Below are positions 1-8,522 of a stretch of 64,000 nucleotides of DNA, piece after piece. The position numbers and the translations under genes are program-made. Source of the DNA: Bradyrhizobium sp. (lineage in GTDB: Bacteria > Pseudomonadota > Alphaproteobacteria > Rhizobiales > Xanthobacteraceae); assembly GCF_016219575.1 (NCBI RefSeq), contig NZ_JACRMG010000035.1:118540-182539 (forward strand), read 5' to 3'. The notes below the pieces were generated by a model that worked only from the letters and a program-made list of their open reading frames with translations, did no database searches and was not told the origin of the DNA. Position 1 is the stretch's first letter. Each line of letters starts with the position of its first letter.

Positions 1-183
1 TCGCTCAAATTCGTCCATCGCGGTTCCTACGACAACATGGACAACACCTATGAGGCGATCACCAACCATCTCGACGAGAAGCGGCTGGAAGCCAAGGACC
101 TGTTCATCGAGGAATACATCACCGATCCCCTCAAGACCGCGGAGGACAAGCTGGTGATCAACGTGTTTGTGCCGCTGAAATGA
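1..183 (+). CDS. GyrI-like small-molecule-binding domain protein, 3' end only
   Basis: Sixty C-terminal residues are open from the first base to a TGA at 181-183. The text (SLKFVHRGSYDNMDNTYEAI, later FIEEYITDP and a terminal VINVFVPLK) resembles the end of the GyrI-like / AraC effector-binding fold, where a conserved Gly-Ser-Tyr turn and a final beta strand are typical. Such stand-alone domains bind small hydrophobic molecules. The stop overlaps the ATG of the next gene (ATGA at 180-183), so the two are probably co-transcribed and translationally coupled. The missing 5' part prevents telling whether a DNA-binding domain is present. Confidence 0.6.
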   Translation, partial: SLKFVHRGSYDNMDNTYEAITNHLDEKRLEAKDLFIEEYITDPLKTAEDKLVINVFVPLK

Positions 184-893
184 AGCACCCTTTCCCAATC
201 GCCGCTGCGCTCGCATCGCTCGCGCTCGTTGCCGCGCCGGCATCGGCGCAGAACCCGCCGCCCGCGATCTCCGTCAGCGGCGAAGCGAACGTGTCGGTGG
301 CGCCCGACCTCGCGCAGGTCGACGGCGGCGTGACCTCGGAAGCCAGGACCGCGCGCGAGGCGTCGGAGGCCAACAATGCCGCGATGGGCAAGGTGCTGCT
401 GGCGCTGAAAGGCGCTGGCATCGACGAGAAGGACTACCAGACATCGCGCCTGTCGCTGCAGCCGCAATACGCTCCGACGGGACCGAACCGCACCGGTCCG
501 CAGCAAATCGTCGGCTATCGCGCCGGCAATCGGGTGACCATCAAGGTGCGCGACGTCGGCAAGATCGCCAATGTGATCGACACGCTGGTCGGCGCCGGCG
601 CCAACGAGATCGGCGGCATCAATTTCATCGTGACGCAGGCATCAAAGGCGCTGGACGAAGCGCGCACCAAGGCGGTCGCCGACGCGCGCCGCAAGGCGGA
701 AATCTATGCCAAGGCTGCGGGCGTCACGCTGGGCGAGCCGATCAGCATCAGCGAAGAAGGCTCGGCTTCGCCGCCGGTGTTCCGCAGCAAGATGGCCGCA
801 CCGATGGCCGGCGGCGCCCCGACGCCGGTCGCGCCGGGCGAGGAATTGCTGTCGATCACAGTCAACGTGAGCTGGGCGATCAAGGCGCAGTAG
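180..893 (+). CDS. SIMPL (DUF541) domain periplasmic protein
   Basis: The 237-residue product starts with a classic signal peptide (hydrophobic residues 7-21, cleavage after ASA at about residue 23). The mature part matches the SIMPL/DUF541 family: an early ISVSGEANVSVAPDLAQVDGG segment, then a helical half with ADARRKAEIYAKAAGVTLGEP, and a final VNVSWAIK strand. E. coli YggE, a family member, is linked to oxidative-stress tolerance; the molecular role is unknown. The start overlaps the stop of the upstream GyrI-like gene by four bases, suggesting one transcript. An imperfect palindromic repeat follows. Confidence 0.85.
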   Translation: MKHPFPIAAALASLALVAAPASAQNPPPAISVSGEANVSVAPDLAQVDGGVTSEARTAREASEANNAAMGKVLLALKGAGIDEKDYQTSRLSLQPQYAPTGPNRTGPQQIVGYRAGNRVTIKVRDVGKIANVIDTLVGAGANEIGGINFIVTQASKALDEARTKAVADARRKAEIYAKAAGVTLGEPISISEEGSASPPVFRSKMAAPMAGGAPTPVAPGEELLSITVNVSWAIKAQ

Positions 894-898
894 CGGCG

Positions 899-1036
899 AT
901 CTCCCTCGCCCCGCTCTCGCGGGGAGAGGGTTGGGGTGAGGGGTCGCTCCGCAAACTCGATGGATGACGTGACGCGGTGAGTCCCCCTCACCCGGATTGC
1001 TTCGCAATCCGACCTCTCCCCGCAAGCGGAGCGAGG
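899..1036. repeat. palindromic intergenic repeat, family H
   Basis: Two clusters of inverted sequence, one around CCCCGCTCTCGCGGGGAGAG (910-929) and one around GGATTGCTTCGCAATCCGAC further right, are separated by about 70 bases. The outer halves (CTCCCTCGCCCC and the mirrored CTCCCCGCAAG) can pair with each other. A related copy lies at 40684-40809 and a truncated one at 63852-63873. It sits between two convergent genes and may also end their transcripts. Confidence 0.6.
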
Positions 1037-2104
1037 TTAGACAACCTCGAACACCTGGCCCGGCTTCAGCGCGATGAATTTCTCGCGCGGCATCTTCGCT
1101 TTATCGAGCGCCGTGCCGAGCGCGATCACCGGCGCGTCGATCGCCTCATCGGTGAGCTGAAACGTGCCCCAGTGATGTCCCAGCGCCTGGGCGGCACCGC
1201 AATCGGCCAGCGCCTTCACCGCATCCTCCGGGTTCATGTGCTGGTCGCGCATGAACCAGCGCGGCTCATAGGCGCCGATCGGCAGGATCGCGAGCCGCAG
1301 GGGCCCATGCGCTTCGGCGACGCGGCGGAAATGCCTGCCCTCGCCGTAGCCGGAATCGCAGACGATGTAGAGCTTGCCGGCCGGCGTCTCCAGCACGAAG
1401 CTCGCCCACAGCGCCTTGTTGCGGTCGAACACGCCGCGCGCCGACCAGTGCCGGGTCGGCACCAGCGTCACCGCCACGCCGTTGCCGAGCTCGACACGAT
1501 CCTTCCAGTCGAAGCTTTCGGCCTTGATCGCGGCATCCGCATCCAGCATCGTGAGGTCGTTGCCGAGCGGCGTAATGACCCGCGGAGAGAACCTTTCGGC
1601 CAGCCTCGACAGTGTCGGCAGGTCGAGATGGTCGTAGTGACCGTGCGAGACCAGCACGATGTCGATGTCGGGCAGCGCCTCGAAGGCAATACCCGGATCG
1701 TTGCAGCGCCTCGGCCCGGCCCAGCTCACCGGCGAAACCCGCATCGACCACACGGGATCGACGAGGATGTTGAGCCCCGCGGTCTGGATCAGCCAGCTCG
1801 CGTGCCCCACGAATGACAGCCGCACCTTGTCGCCGCTGACGCGCGGCGGCGGCGCATCGGCATAAGGGCTCGGCGCCCAGTCCGGCCAGCTCGCCCGCTG
1901 CCTGCTGTTGCCGAACTGCCAGCGCGCCACCGAGGCAAGCGACTTCGGCGGCACGCCGTCAGGATCGTAGAACTGGAAGCCGTCAAAATGATCGGAGATC
2001 GGGCCGTCATAGGTCCTGCCGCTGGAAATCCATGCCGCCGGCAAGCCCACGAAGGCGGCGGTGCCGGCGAGCAGTCCAAGGAGGCGGCGGCGGGTGATGG
2101 GCAC
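1037..2104 (-). CDS. MBL-fold metallo-hydrolase, NAPE-PLD/UlaG-like, probable Tat export
   Basis: The protein carries the metallo-beta-lactamase zinc motif HGHYDHLD followed by a further conserved His (GHHWG near the C-terminus), as in the COG2220 group that includes NAPE phospholipase D-like and UlaG-like hydrolases. From the GTG at 2104 it is 355 residues and begins PITRRRLLGLLAGTAAFVG, a twin-arginine-like signal; AGGA lies upstream of this GTG. A longer reading from a TTG at 2197 would bury the signal, so I prefer the GTG. The substrate cannot be told from sequence. Confidence 0.75.
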   Translation of the reverse strand: MPITRRRLLGLLAGTAAFVGLPAAWISSGRTYDGPISDHFDGFQFYDPDGVPPKSLASVARWQFGNSRQRASWPDWAPSPYADAPPPRVSGDKVRLSFVGHASWLIQTAGLNILVDPVWSMRVSPVSWAGPRRCNDPGIAFEALPDIDIVLVSHGHYDHLDLPTLSRLAERFSPRVITPLGNDLTMLDADAAIKAESFDWKDRVELGNGVAVTLVPTRHWSARGVFDRNKALWASFVLETPAGKLYIVCDSGYGEGRHFRRVAEAHGPLRLAILPIGAYEPRWFMRDQHMNPEDAVKALADCGAAQALGHHWGTFQLTDEAIDAPVIALGTALDKAKMPREKFIALKPGQVFEVV

Positions 2105-2572
2105 GGGCGGGATGTTTTCCTGGAGTCGTGAGGCGTTATATGGCGCGGCCTCCGGGAGAAGTAACTCGGCAAGCCGTTCAAAATTACGTAGCGGCAAATC
2201 GCGCGGGATTACAGCATCTTAGATGCCTTACTAAAATACCACTGGTCATCTTTCCTTGACTTTCCGCGGCCCAGCGGGTTTAACCCCGCCACTTCTCGGA
2301 AGGCTCTTCTTTCGATCCGCCCACCGGTTCCCGAAGCCGGAGGCCAACGCCCGACAGCGCGATGCGCCCTCGGGCGCAAAACTGTTTGGACGACCGTCTC
2401 GGCGTTGGGTCGAGGCGAACCTGGATCGTCATCACCCGCGAAGGCGGGTGATCCAGTATCCCAGAGCAGCTCGGCATGAGCCGAGAAGCTGCGGCGTACT
2501 GGATATCCCGCTTTCGCGGGGTATGACACGGGTGTGTGACGTGAGCGCCTGCAAAGGCAAAGGACAACGGCA
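2105..2572. other. intergenic region upstream of ffh
   Basis: About 470 bases hold no convincing gene. The first 100 bases form the 5' side of the metallo-hydrolase, 2210-2300 is relatively AT-rich and could hold divergent promoters, and 2428-2527 is a palindromic repeat. Short frames here overlap the repeat and look non-coding. Confidence 0.5.
2428..2527. repeat. bipartite palindromic repeat, family G
   Basis: The left arm contains CACCCGCGAAGGCGGGTG and the right arm CCCGCTTTCGCGGGG, each a strong hairpin. The outer sequences (GTCAT..., ...ATGAC) and the inner CCAGTAT / TACTGG segments are mutually inverted, so the whole unit can fold on itself. The same architecture recurs at 55375-55474. 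It lies about 45 bases upstream of ffh. Confidence 0.7.
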
Positions 2573-4117
2573 TTGTTCGACAATCTGTCGGAAAAGCTTG
2601 GTGGCATTCTCGATCGCCTGACGGGGCGCGGCGCGCTGTCCGAAAAGGACGTCGATGCCGCGATGCGCGAGGTGCGCCGCGCGCTGCTGGAAGCCGACGT
2701 CGCGCTCGACGTCGTCAGAAGCTTCACCGATCGCGTGCGCGAGCAGGCAATCGGCGCCACCGTCGTCAAGTCGGTCACGCCCGGCCAGATGGTGGTCAAG
2801 ATCGTCCATGACGAGCTGGTCAACACGCTCGGCTCGGAGGCACAGACCGTCGATCTCAACGCGGTCCCGCCGGTTGCGATCATGATGGTCGGCCTGCAGG
2901 GCTCCGGCAAGACCACCACCACCGCAAAGCTCGCGCGCCGGCTCGTGCAGCGCGACAAGCGCAAGGTGCTGATGGCGTCGCTCGACGTCTATCGCCCGGC
3001 GGCGATGGAGCAGCTCGCCGTGCTCGGCCGCGACCTCGACATCCCGACGTTGCCGATCGTCGAGGGCCAGAAGCCGCCGCAGATTGCCAAGCGCGCGCTG
3101 GAAGCGGGCAAGCTCGGCGGCTACGACGTGGTGCTGCTCGATACCGCCGGCCGCACCACGCTCGACGAAGAGATGATGACGGAAGCGGCGGACATCAAAG
3201 CCACCGCCAATCCCCATGAAGTGCTGCTGGTCGCGGACTCCCTCACCGGCCAGGACGCCGTCAATCTGGCGCGCTCGTTCGACCAGCGCGTCGGCCTGAC
3301 CGGCATCGTGCTGACGAGGGTGGACGGCGACGGCCGCGGCGGCGCCGCGCTGTCGATGCGCGCGGTAACCGGCAAGCCGATAAAGCTGATCGGCACCGGC
3401 GAAAAGACCGATGCGCTGGAGGATTTTCACCCGAGCCGTATTGCCGGCCGCATCCTCGGCATGGGCGACGTGGTGTCGCTGGTCGAGAAGGCCGCCGCCA
3501 ACATCGACGCCGAGAAGGCCGCGCGCACCGCCGAGCGCATGCGCAAGGGCCAGTTCGACCTCAACGACATGCGCGAGCAGATGCAGCAGATGGCGAGCAT
3601 GGGCGGCATCGGCGGGCTGATGGGCATGATGCCCGGCATCGCCAAGATGAAGAACCAGATCGCGGCCGCCGGGATCGACGACACCATCATCAAGCGCCAG
3701 GTCGCGATCATCGATTCGATGACGCGGCAGGAGCGCAAGAGCCCCGACATCCTTAAGGCCAGCCGCAAGAAGCGCATCGCCGCCGGCGCCGGCCAGAACG
3801 TCGAGCAGGTCAACAAGCTGCTCAAGATGCACCGGAACATGTCCGACATGATGAAGGCCATGGGCTCCGGCAAGCGCGGCCCGCTCGCCGGCATCGCGCA
3901 GGCGATGGGCTTTGGCGGCGGCATGAAGCCGCCTTCGCCGGAAGAGATGAAGGCGCTGCAGGAAAAAATGCAGGGCGCGCCGGGCGGCCTGCCTTCGCTG
4001 CCGAAGGATCTTCCCACAGGCCTGCGTTCCGGCCTGCCGAATTTGCCGGGGCTCACGGGCCTTTCCGGCAAGCCGACGCTGCCGGGTCTCGGCGGCTTCC
4101 CCGGCAAGAAGAAATAA
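2573..4117 (+). CDS. ffh: signal recognition particle GTPase Ffh
   Basis: The 514-residue SRP54 homologue binds the SRP RNA and targets nascent membrane proteins to FtsY. The N domain covers residues 1-95, the GTPase G1 loop GLQGSGKTT residues 107-115, DTAGRTTLDE and TRVDGDGRGG follow, and the C-terminal M domain is methionine-rich (MREQMQQMASMGGIGGLMGMM). The end is an extended Pro/Gly/Leu tail, longer than in E. coli but usual in rhizobia. The start is a TTG at 2573 with AAGGA upstream; no in-frame ATG fits. The rpsP cluster follows 40 bases later. Confidence 0.97.
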   Translation: MFDNLSEKLGGILDRLTGRGALSEKDVDAAMREVRRALLEADVALDVVRSFTDRVREQAIGATVVKSVTPGQMVVKIVHDELVNTLGSEAQTVDLNAVPPVAIMMVGLQGSGKTTTTAKLARRLVQRDKRKVLMASLDVYRPAAMEQLAVLGRDLDIPTLPIVEGQKPPQIAKRALEAGKLGGYDVVLLDTAGRTTLDEEMMTEAADIKATANPHEVLLVADSLTGQDAVNLARSFDQRVGLTGIVLTRVDGDGRGGAALSMRAVTGKPIKLIGTGEKTDALEDFHPSRIAGRILGMGDVVSLVEKAAANIDAEKAARTAERMRKGQFDLNDMREQMQQMASMGGIGGLMGMMPGIAKMKNQIAAAGIDDTIIKRQVAIIDSMTRQERKSPDILKASRKKRIAAGAGQNVEQVNKLLKMHRNMSDMMKAMGSGKRGPLAGIAQAMGFGGGMKPPSPEEMKALQEKMQGAPGGLPSLPKDLPTGLRSGLPNLPGLTGLSGKPTLPGLGGFPGKKK

Positions 4118-4157
4118 CCACCAACCATTCAACCAGCATTCGACTCAGGAGAATAAA

Positions 4158-4493
4158 ATGGCAGTCGTTATCCGCCTCGCACGCGCAGGCACCAAGAAGC
4201 GTCCGGTCTATCACATCGTCGCCGCCGACTCGCGCTTTCCGCGCGACGGCCGCTTCATCGAGCGTCTCGGCCACTTCAATCCGCTGCTGCCGAAGGACAA
4301 CGAGGCCCGCCTCAAGCTCGACCTCGACAAGGTGAAGTCGTGGATGGCCAAGGGCGCGCAGCCGTCGGACCGCGTGATGCGCTTCCTCGACGCCGCCGGC
4401 GTTGCCAAGCGCACCCCGCGCAAGAACCCGGAAAAGGCCGTGCCGCGCAAGGAGCGCAAGGCGCAGGCCGAAGCCGCCGCCAAGTCGGCCTAA
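4158..4493 (+). CDS. rpsP: 30S ribosomal protein S16
   Basis: The 111-residue protein begins MAVVIRLARAGTKKRPVYHI, the standard S16 N-terminus, and has the conserved RDGRFIERLGHFNP and later LDKVKSWMAKGAQPSDRV. The alphaproteobacterial Lys/Ala-rich C-terminal tail is present. S16 helps assemble the 5' domain of the small subunit. AGGAG sits at the expected distance upstream of the ATG. It heads the S16-RimM-TrmD-L19 cluster. Confidence 0.97.
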   Translation: MAVVIRLARAGTKKRPVYHIVAADSRFPRDGRFIERLGHFNPLLPKDNEARLKLDLDKVKSWMAKGAQPSDRVMRFLDAAGVAKRTPRKNPEKAVPRKERKAQAEAAAKSA

Positions 4494-4512
4494 GGCTTAG
4501 CGGCGCATCACG

Positions 4513-5034
4513 GTGGCAGCACCGGTCTGCGTCGCCCGCATCGGCGCTGCGCATGGCGTGCGCGGCGCCGTCAAGCTGTGGACTTTTACGGAAGACCCGC
4601 TGGCCGTGCAGCGTTACGGCCCGCTGATGACAAAGGACGGCGCGCGGCAATTCGAGATCGCCGGTGTCCGCGCCGCGAAAGATCATCTGGTCGCGACCTT
4701 CAAGGGGGTTGCGACCCGCAACGATGCCGAGAAACTCAACGGCATCGAGCTCTATGTGCCGCGCGAAAAATTGCCGGCCACGGATGACGGCGAATATTAC
4801 CACGCCGATTTGATCGGGCTCGCTGCGGTGAATGCCGCAAACGAACCACTCGGCCGCGTCGTCGCCATTCACAATTTCGGCGCCGGCGACATCATCGAGA
4901 TCGCGCCGCCCAAGGGCGCGACCCTGCTGCTGCCGTTCACCAACGCCGTGGTGCCGACGATCGACATCGCCGGCGGCCGCGTCGTGATCGAGCTGCCGCA
5001 GGAAATCGAGGGCGAAGAGCCCACTCTTACCTAA
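4513..5034 (+). CDS. rimM: ribosome maturation factor RimM
   Basis: The 173-residue protein shows the RimM N-terminal barrel (VARIGAAHGVRGAVKLWTFT) and the C-terminal PRC-like barrel with the conserved YYHADLIGL and LLLPFTNAVVP segments. RimM binds S19 and aids maturation of the 30S head. The start is a GTG 19 bases after the rpsP stop. The trmD start is 10 bases past its stop, consistent with one operon. Confidence 0.95.
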   Translation: MAAPVCVARIGAAHGVRGAVKLWTFTEDPLAVQRYGPLMTKDGARQFEIAGVRAAKDHLVATFKGVATRNDAEKLNGIELYVPREKLPATDDGEYYHADLIGLAAVNAANEPLGRVVAIHNFGAGDIIEIAPPKGATLLLPFTNAVVPTIDIAGGRVVIELPQEIEGEEPTLT

Positions 5035-5044
5035 GCAGGTTGAG

Positions 5045-5764
5045 ATGACCTGGCGCGCCACCATCCTCACGCTGTTTCCGGAAATGTTTCCGGGACCGCT
5101 CGGCGTCAGCCTCGCGGGCAAAGCGCTCGCCTCCGGCCTGTGGGAGCTGGAAGCGCGCGACATCCGTGCCTCCGCCACCGACAGGCACCGCAGCGTCGAC
5201 GACACACCGGCCGGCGGCGGGCCCGGCATGGTGCTGCGCGCCGACATCCTGGCCGCCGCGATCGATGCCGCCAGCATCGCCCCGGACCGCCCCCGACTGC
5301 TGATGAGCCCCCGCGGTCGGCCATTGACCCAGTCCCGCGTCGTGGAACTCGCGGCCGGGCCGGGCCCCCTGATCGTCTGCGGGCGGTTCGAGGGTATCGA
5401 CCAGCGGGTGATCGACGCCCGCGGCCTCGAGGAGGTTTCGGTCGGGGATTACGTGCTTTCCGGCGGCGAAATCGCCGCCATGGCCCTGTGTGATGCCTGC
5501 GTGCGGCTGCTGCCGGGGGTGATGGGAAAGGAAGCCTCCGGGGCCGAGGAGAGCTTTTCCGAAGGACTACTGGAATACCCCCAATATACCCGGCCGCAGG
5601 TCTTCGAGGGCCGTGGAATCCCGGAAATCCTCACCTCCGGCGACCACGCCAAGGTCGCAGCCTGGCGGCGGGCGGAATCGGAGGCCTTGACCCGGTTCCG
5701 GCGGCCGGACCTGTGGGAAGCGAAGGGCCAGCAAAAGCCGCCAAAGGACACGACAAGAGGGTGA
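5045..5764 (+). CDS. trmD: tRNA (guanine37-N1)-methyltransferase TrmD
   Basis: The 239-residue SPOUT methyltransferase makes m1G37 in tRNAs, preventing frameshifts. Visible signatures are LTLFPEMFPGPLG at the start, DDTPAGGGPGMVLRADIL, the knot-forming CGRFEGIDQRVID and SVGDYVLSGGEIAAM, and the C-terminal PEILTSGDHAKVAAWRR. It lies between rimM and rplS as in many proteobacteria. Confidence 0.97.
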   Translation: MTWRATILTLFPEMFPGPLGVSLAGKALASGLWELEARDIRASATDRHRSVDDTPAGGGPGMVLRADILAAAIDAASIAPDRPRLLMSPRGRPLTQSRVVELAAGPGPLIVCGRFEGIDQRVIDARGLEEVSVGDYVLSGGEIAAMALCDACVRLLPGVMGKEASGAEESFSEGLLEYPQYTRPQVFEGRGIPEILTSGDHAKVAAWRRAESEALTRFRRPDLWEAKGQQKPPKDTTRG

Positions 5765-5872
5765 CAAGCGGCGTTTGATGCCTTATACGGGCGCCAAATC
5801 CGCACACGCGCAGGATAGATGGACGATTGCGCAGCCCCCGAAAGGCTGGGCGCGCCGCCGATGGAGATTTCA

Positions 5873-6253
5873 ATGAACCTCATTCAGCAGCTCGAAAAAG
5901 AGCAGTTCGACAAGCTCGCCGCCAGCAGGGAAATCCCGGAATTCGGGCCCGGCGACACCGTGATCGTCAACGTCAAGGTCATCGAAGGCGAGCGCACCCG
6001 CGTGCAGGCCTATGAAGGCGTCTGCATCGGCCGTTCCGGCCGCGGCATCAACGAGAGCTTCACCGTGCGCAAGATCTCCTATGGCGAAGGCGTGGAACGC
6101 GTGTTCCCGGTGCTGTCGCCGATGATCGACTCGATCAAGGTGGTCCGCCGCGGCAAGGTGCGCCGCGCCAAGCTGTATTACCTGCGCAACCTGCGCGGCA
6201 AGTCGGCCCGCATCGTCGAAAAGACGGACCGCGCCGCCGCCGTCGGCGAGTGA
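5873..6253 (+). CDS. rplS: 50S ribosomal protein L19
   Basis: The 126-residue protein begins MNLIQQLEKEQFDKLAASRE and has the L19 core FGPGDTVIVNVKVIEGERTRVQAYEG and VERVFPVLSPMIDSIKVVRRG. L19 sits at the interface of the ribosomal subunits. An upstream ATG at 5819 is in frame but would add 18 residues unlike the family; GGAG before 5873 supports the shorter start. A hairpin with a T run 25 bases after the stop ends the operon. Confidence 0.97.
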   Translation: MNLIQQLEKEQFDKLAASREIPEFGPGDTVIVNVKVIEGERTRVQAYEGVCIGRSGRGINESFTVRKISYGEGVERVFPVLSPMIDSIKVVRRGKVRRAKLYYLRNLRGKSARIVEKTDRAAAVGE

Positions 6254-6278
6254 GCCGCACGCAGGACTGTGACCAAAG

Positions 6279-6304
6279 GCGCGGGCTCACCCCCGCGCTT
6301 TTTT
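6279..6304 (+). terminator. rho-independent terminator after rplS
   Basis: GCGCGGG (6279-6285) pairs with CCCGCGC (6292-6298) across a short loop and is followed directly by six T residues. Confidence 0.9.
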
Positions 6305-6328
6305 GTTGCGGCTTGTCCTGGTGTTAGT

Positions 6329-6434
6329 CCCTCATCCCCAGGGAGCGCGGAACGCGCGTCTCGAAGGATGCAGGCCCCGGCACTGGCCTCGCCCTTCGAG
6401 ACGCGCGCCGTCGGCGCGCTCCTCAGGGTGAGGG
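6329..6434. repeat. palindromic intergenic repeat, family B
   Basis: It opens with CCTCATCCCCAGGGAGCGCG, contains two inverted copies of CTCGAAGG / CCTTCGAGACG, and closes with CTCCTCAGGGTGAGGG. Copies lie at 42073-42173, 43874-43968 and 62247-62355. The halves are mutually inverted, giving a long bipartite stem. Confidence 0.7.
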
Positions 6435-6468
6435 TTGAAAGCCCTCGCGATTCCAAGTCGGCCTGTTA

Positions 6469-6474
6469 TATACT
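6469..6474 (+). promoter_or_regulatory. possible -10 hexamer TATACT upstream of leuC
   Basis: TATACT stands out in the AT-rich segment CTGTTATATACTTGTAG. No good -35 lies at 16-18 bases. A transcript from here would begin about 6481 and lead into leuC. Confidence 0.3.
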
Positions 6475-6480
6475 TGTAGA

Positions 6481-6612
6481 ATGGTTCCAGATTTGACCAT
6501 CGCCGGACAATTCATCGCGCCGATCGTGATCGACGATCGCTCGCGCCTGCCCGGCCGCTTCTTCGGACGTTTCGCGACCTCGGCAACGTCAGAGCTTGGC
6601 GGCGCGCTGTAA
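6481..6612 (+). CDS. unrecognised 43-residue ORF before leuC
   Basis: An ATG seven bases after the TATACT element opens a 43-codon frame (MVPDLTIAGQFIAPIVIDDR then an Arg/Phe-rich stretch) ending in TAA at 6610-6612. There is no ribosome binding site; if real it would be leaderless. It has no leucine run, so it does not look like a leu attenuator peptide. It may be chance. Confidence 0.2.
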   Translation: MVPDLTIAGQFIAPIVIDDRSRLPGRFFGRFATSATSELGGAL

Positions 6613-6697
6613 CCAGCGCGCGCCCATTGCGTTGATCGGCGCGTCCTCGCGCCCACCAGTCACATCAACTTGCACATCAATTCGAAGGCTCAGGCTC

Positions 6698-8104
6698 ATG
6701 TCCAAACCAACCACGCTCTACGACAAGATCTGGAACGACCATCTGGTGCACGAAGCCGCCGACGGCACCTGCCTGCTCTATATCGACCGCCACCTCGTGC
6801 ACGAGGTGACTTCTCCGCAGGCCTTCGAAGGCCTGCGCGCCACGGGCCGCAAGGTGCACGCGCCGGAGAAGACGCTCGCCGTCGTCGACCACAACATCCC
6901 GACCACCGATCGCTCGAAGCCCAATCCGGATCCCGAGAGCATCGAGCAGATGCGGGTGATGGCGGAGAACGCCAGGGAATTCGGCATCGAGTATTTCAAC
7001 GAGTTCGACAAGCGCCAGGGCATCGTCCACGTCATCGGCCCCGAGCAGGGCTTTACCCTGCCCGGCACCACCATCGTCTGCGGCGACAGCCATACCTCCA
7101 CGCATGGCGCGTTCGGCGCACTGGCGCACGGCATCGGCACCTCCGAAGTCGAGCATGTGCTGGCCACACAGACGCTGATCCAGAAGAAGGCCAAGAACAT
7201 GCGTGCCGTCGTCGACGGTAAATTGCCGGAAGGCGTCACCGGCAAGGATATCATCCTCGCCATCATCGGCGAGATCGGCACCGCCGGCGGCACCGGCTAT
7301 GTGCTGGAATATGCCGGCGAAGCGATCCGCAACCTGACGATGGAAGGCCGCATGACGGTCTGCAACATGTCGATCGAGGGCGGTGCGCGCGCCGGCCTCG
7401 TCGCGCCCGACCAGAAGGCGTTCGACTTCCTGCGCGGCCGTCCCAAGGCGCCGAAGGGCGCGGACTGGGACGCGGCGATGCGCTACTGGGAGACGCTGCG
7501 CTCCGACGACGGCGCGCATTTCGATCACGAGATTCGTCTCGACGCGGCAAAGCTGCCGCCGATCGTGACCTGGGGCACAAGCCCTGAGGACGTCGTCTCG
7601 GTGACCGGCGCCGTGCCCGATCCCGACAAGATCGCGGACGAGGCCAAGCGGCTCTCGAAACATCGCGCGCTGAAATATATGGGCCTGACGGCCGGCACGA
7701 AGATCACCGACATCAAGCTCGACCGCGTCTTCATCGGCTCCTGCACCAACGGCCGCATCGAGGATCTGCGCGCCGCCGCCAAGATCGCCGAAGGCAAGCA
7801 CGTCAACGCCAACGTCAACGCCATGATCGTGCCGGGCTCCGGCATCGTGAAGGAGCAGGCGGAGGCCGAGGGCCTCGACAAGATATTCATTGCCGCCGGC
7901 TTCGAATGGCGCGAACCCGGCTGCTCGATGTGCCTCGCCATGAACCCCGACAAGCTGAAGCCGGAAGAGCGCTGCGCTTCCACATCGAACCGCAATTTCG
8001 AGGGCCGCCAGGGTTTCAAGGGCCGCACCCACCTCGTCTCGCCCGCCATGGCGGCGGCTGCGGCGATCGCAGGGCATTTCGTCGACGTGAGGGAGTGGCG
8101 ATAG
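6698..8104 (+). CDS. leuC: 3-isopropylmalate dehydratase large subunit
   Basis: The 468-residue aconitase-family protein carries the three cysteine regions that bind the 4Fe-4S cluster (FIGSCTNGRIEDLR and CSMCLAMNPD), plus GDSHTSTHGAFGALAHGIG. With LeuD it isomerises 2-isopropylmalate to 3-isopropylmalate in leucine synthesis. The start at 6698 gives the family-standard MSKPTTLYDKIWNDHLV; a longer frame from 6596 is non-conserved. LeuD is encoded 2.5 kb downstream rather than adjacent. A palindromic repeat begins at the stop codon. Confidence 0.97.
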   Translation: MSKPTTLYDKIWNDHLVHEAADGTCLLYIDRHLVHEVTSPQAFEGLRATGRKVHAPEKTLAVVDHNIPTTDRSKPNPDPESIEQMRVMAENAREFGIEYFNEFDKRQGIVHVIGPEQGFTLPGTTIVCGDSHTSTHGAFGALAHGIGTSEVEHVLATQTLIQKKAKNMRAVVDGKLPEGVTGKDIILAIIGEIGTAGGTGYVLEYAGEAIRNLTMEGRMTVCNMSIEGGARAGLVAPDQKAFDFLRGRPKAPKGADWDAAMRYWETLRSDDGAHFDHEIRLDAAKLPPIVTWGTSPEDVVSVTGAVPDPDKIADEAKRLSKHRALKYMGLTAGTKITDIKLDRVFIGSCTNGRIEDLRAAAKIAEGKHVNANVNAMIVPGSGIVKEQAEAEGLDKIFIAAGFEWREPGCSMCLAMNPDKLKPEERCASTSNRNFEGRQGFKGRTHLVSPAMAAAAAIAGHFVDVREWR

Positions 8105-8171
8105 CGTTTTCAAGCGAAAGCCTGCCCCGCACTTGATGCGGGGTAGGCACCGGTTCGCGTGAAGAAAACGC
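8104..8171. repeat. inverted repeat, family C
   Basis: GCGTTTTC at 8104-8111 is mirrored by GAAAACGC at 8164-8171. Inside are AAGCGAA... and ...TTCGCGTGAA plus a nested hairpin GCCCCGCACTTGATGCGGGGT. A shorter copy without the nested hairpin lies at 11251-11294. It probably folds in the 3' end of the leuC message. Confidence 0.65.
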
Positions 8172-8276
8172 GGCCCCAAGGAGAGGTAAGCCACTCCCTC
8201 GACTTCGACCTATTCCGGAAACGCTCCGTTAAAGGTCCGGGCGCAGACTGGCCCTTCGCACCAGAAGGAGCCGGCC

Positions 8277-8498
8277 ATGGCCGACAAACCGGAATATGTC
8301 GACTTAATCAGCGAAGCGACGCGGCAGAACCGCCGTCGCGCCATGTCGGTCGACGTCGATCCGATGCCCAGCAGCAGCGACCCCCGGAAGCGCTCGCGCA
8401 TGGCGCATACGCCGCCGCGCATGGAGCGCTGGCGGATGGAAACGCTGACGCCGTGGAAGATAAAGCTGAAGTCCTGGAAGTTCGTGGACTGGGACTGA
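8277..8498 (+). CDS. small basic protein of unknown function (73 residues)
   Basis: ATG at 8277 is preceded by GAAGGAG at good spacing, which supports real translation. The product is highly charged, rich in Arg, Met, Pro and Trp (TPPRMERWRMETLTPWKIKL near the end), with no signal peptide or membrane segment. It ends just before a perfect 26-base palindromic terminator. I do not recognise the family; proteins of this look are scattered in rhizobia as hypotheticals. Confidence 0.6.
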   Translation: MADKPEYVDLISEATRQNRRRAMSVDVDPMPSSSDPRKRSRMAHTPPRMERWRMETLTPWKIKLKSWKFVDWD

Positions 8499-8522
8499 CG
8501 GGAACCCCACCTCGGCAATGAA

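Noticed and set aside
2432..4132. Long minus-strand frame (566 codons) opposite ffh
   Set aside because: It is antisense to a complete SRP GTPase, is rich in His/Arg/Ala as high-GC shadow frames are, and has no family motif.
6481..6697. leu attenuator leader
   Set aside because: The short frame has no run of Leu codons and there is no antiterminator/terminator pair before leuC.
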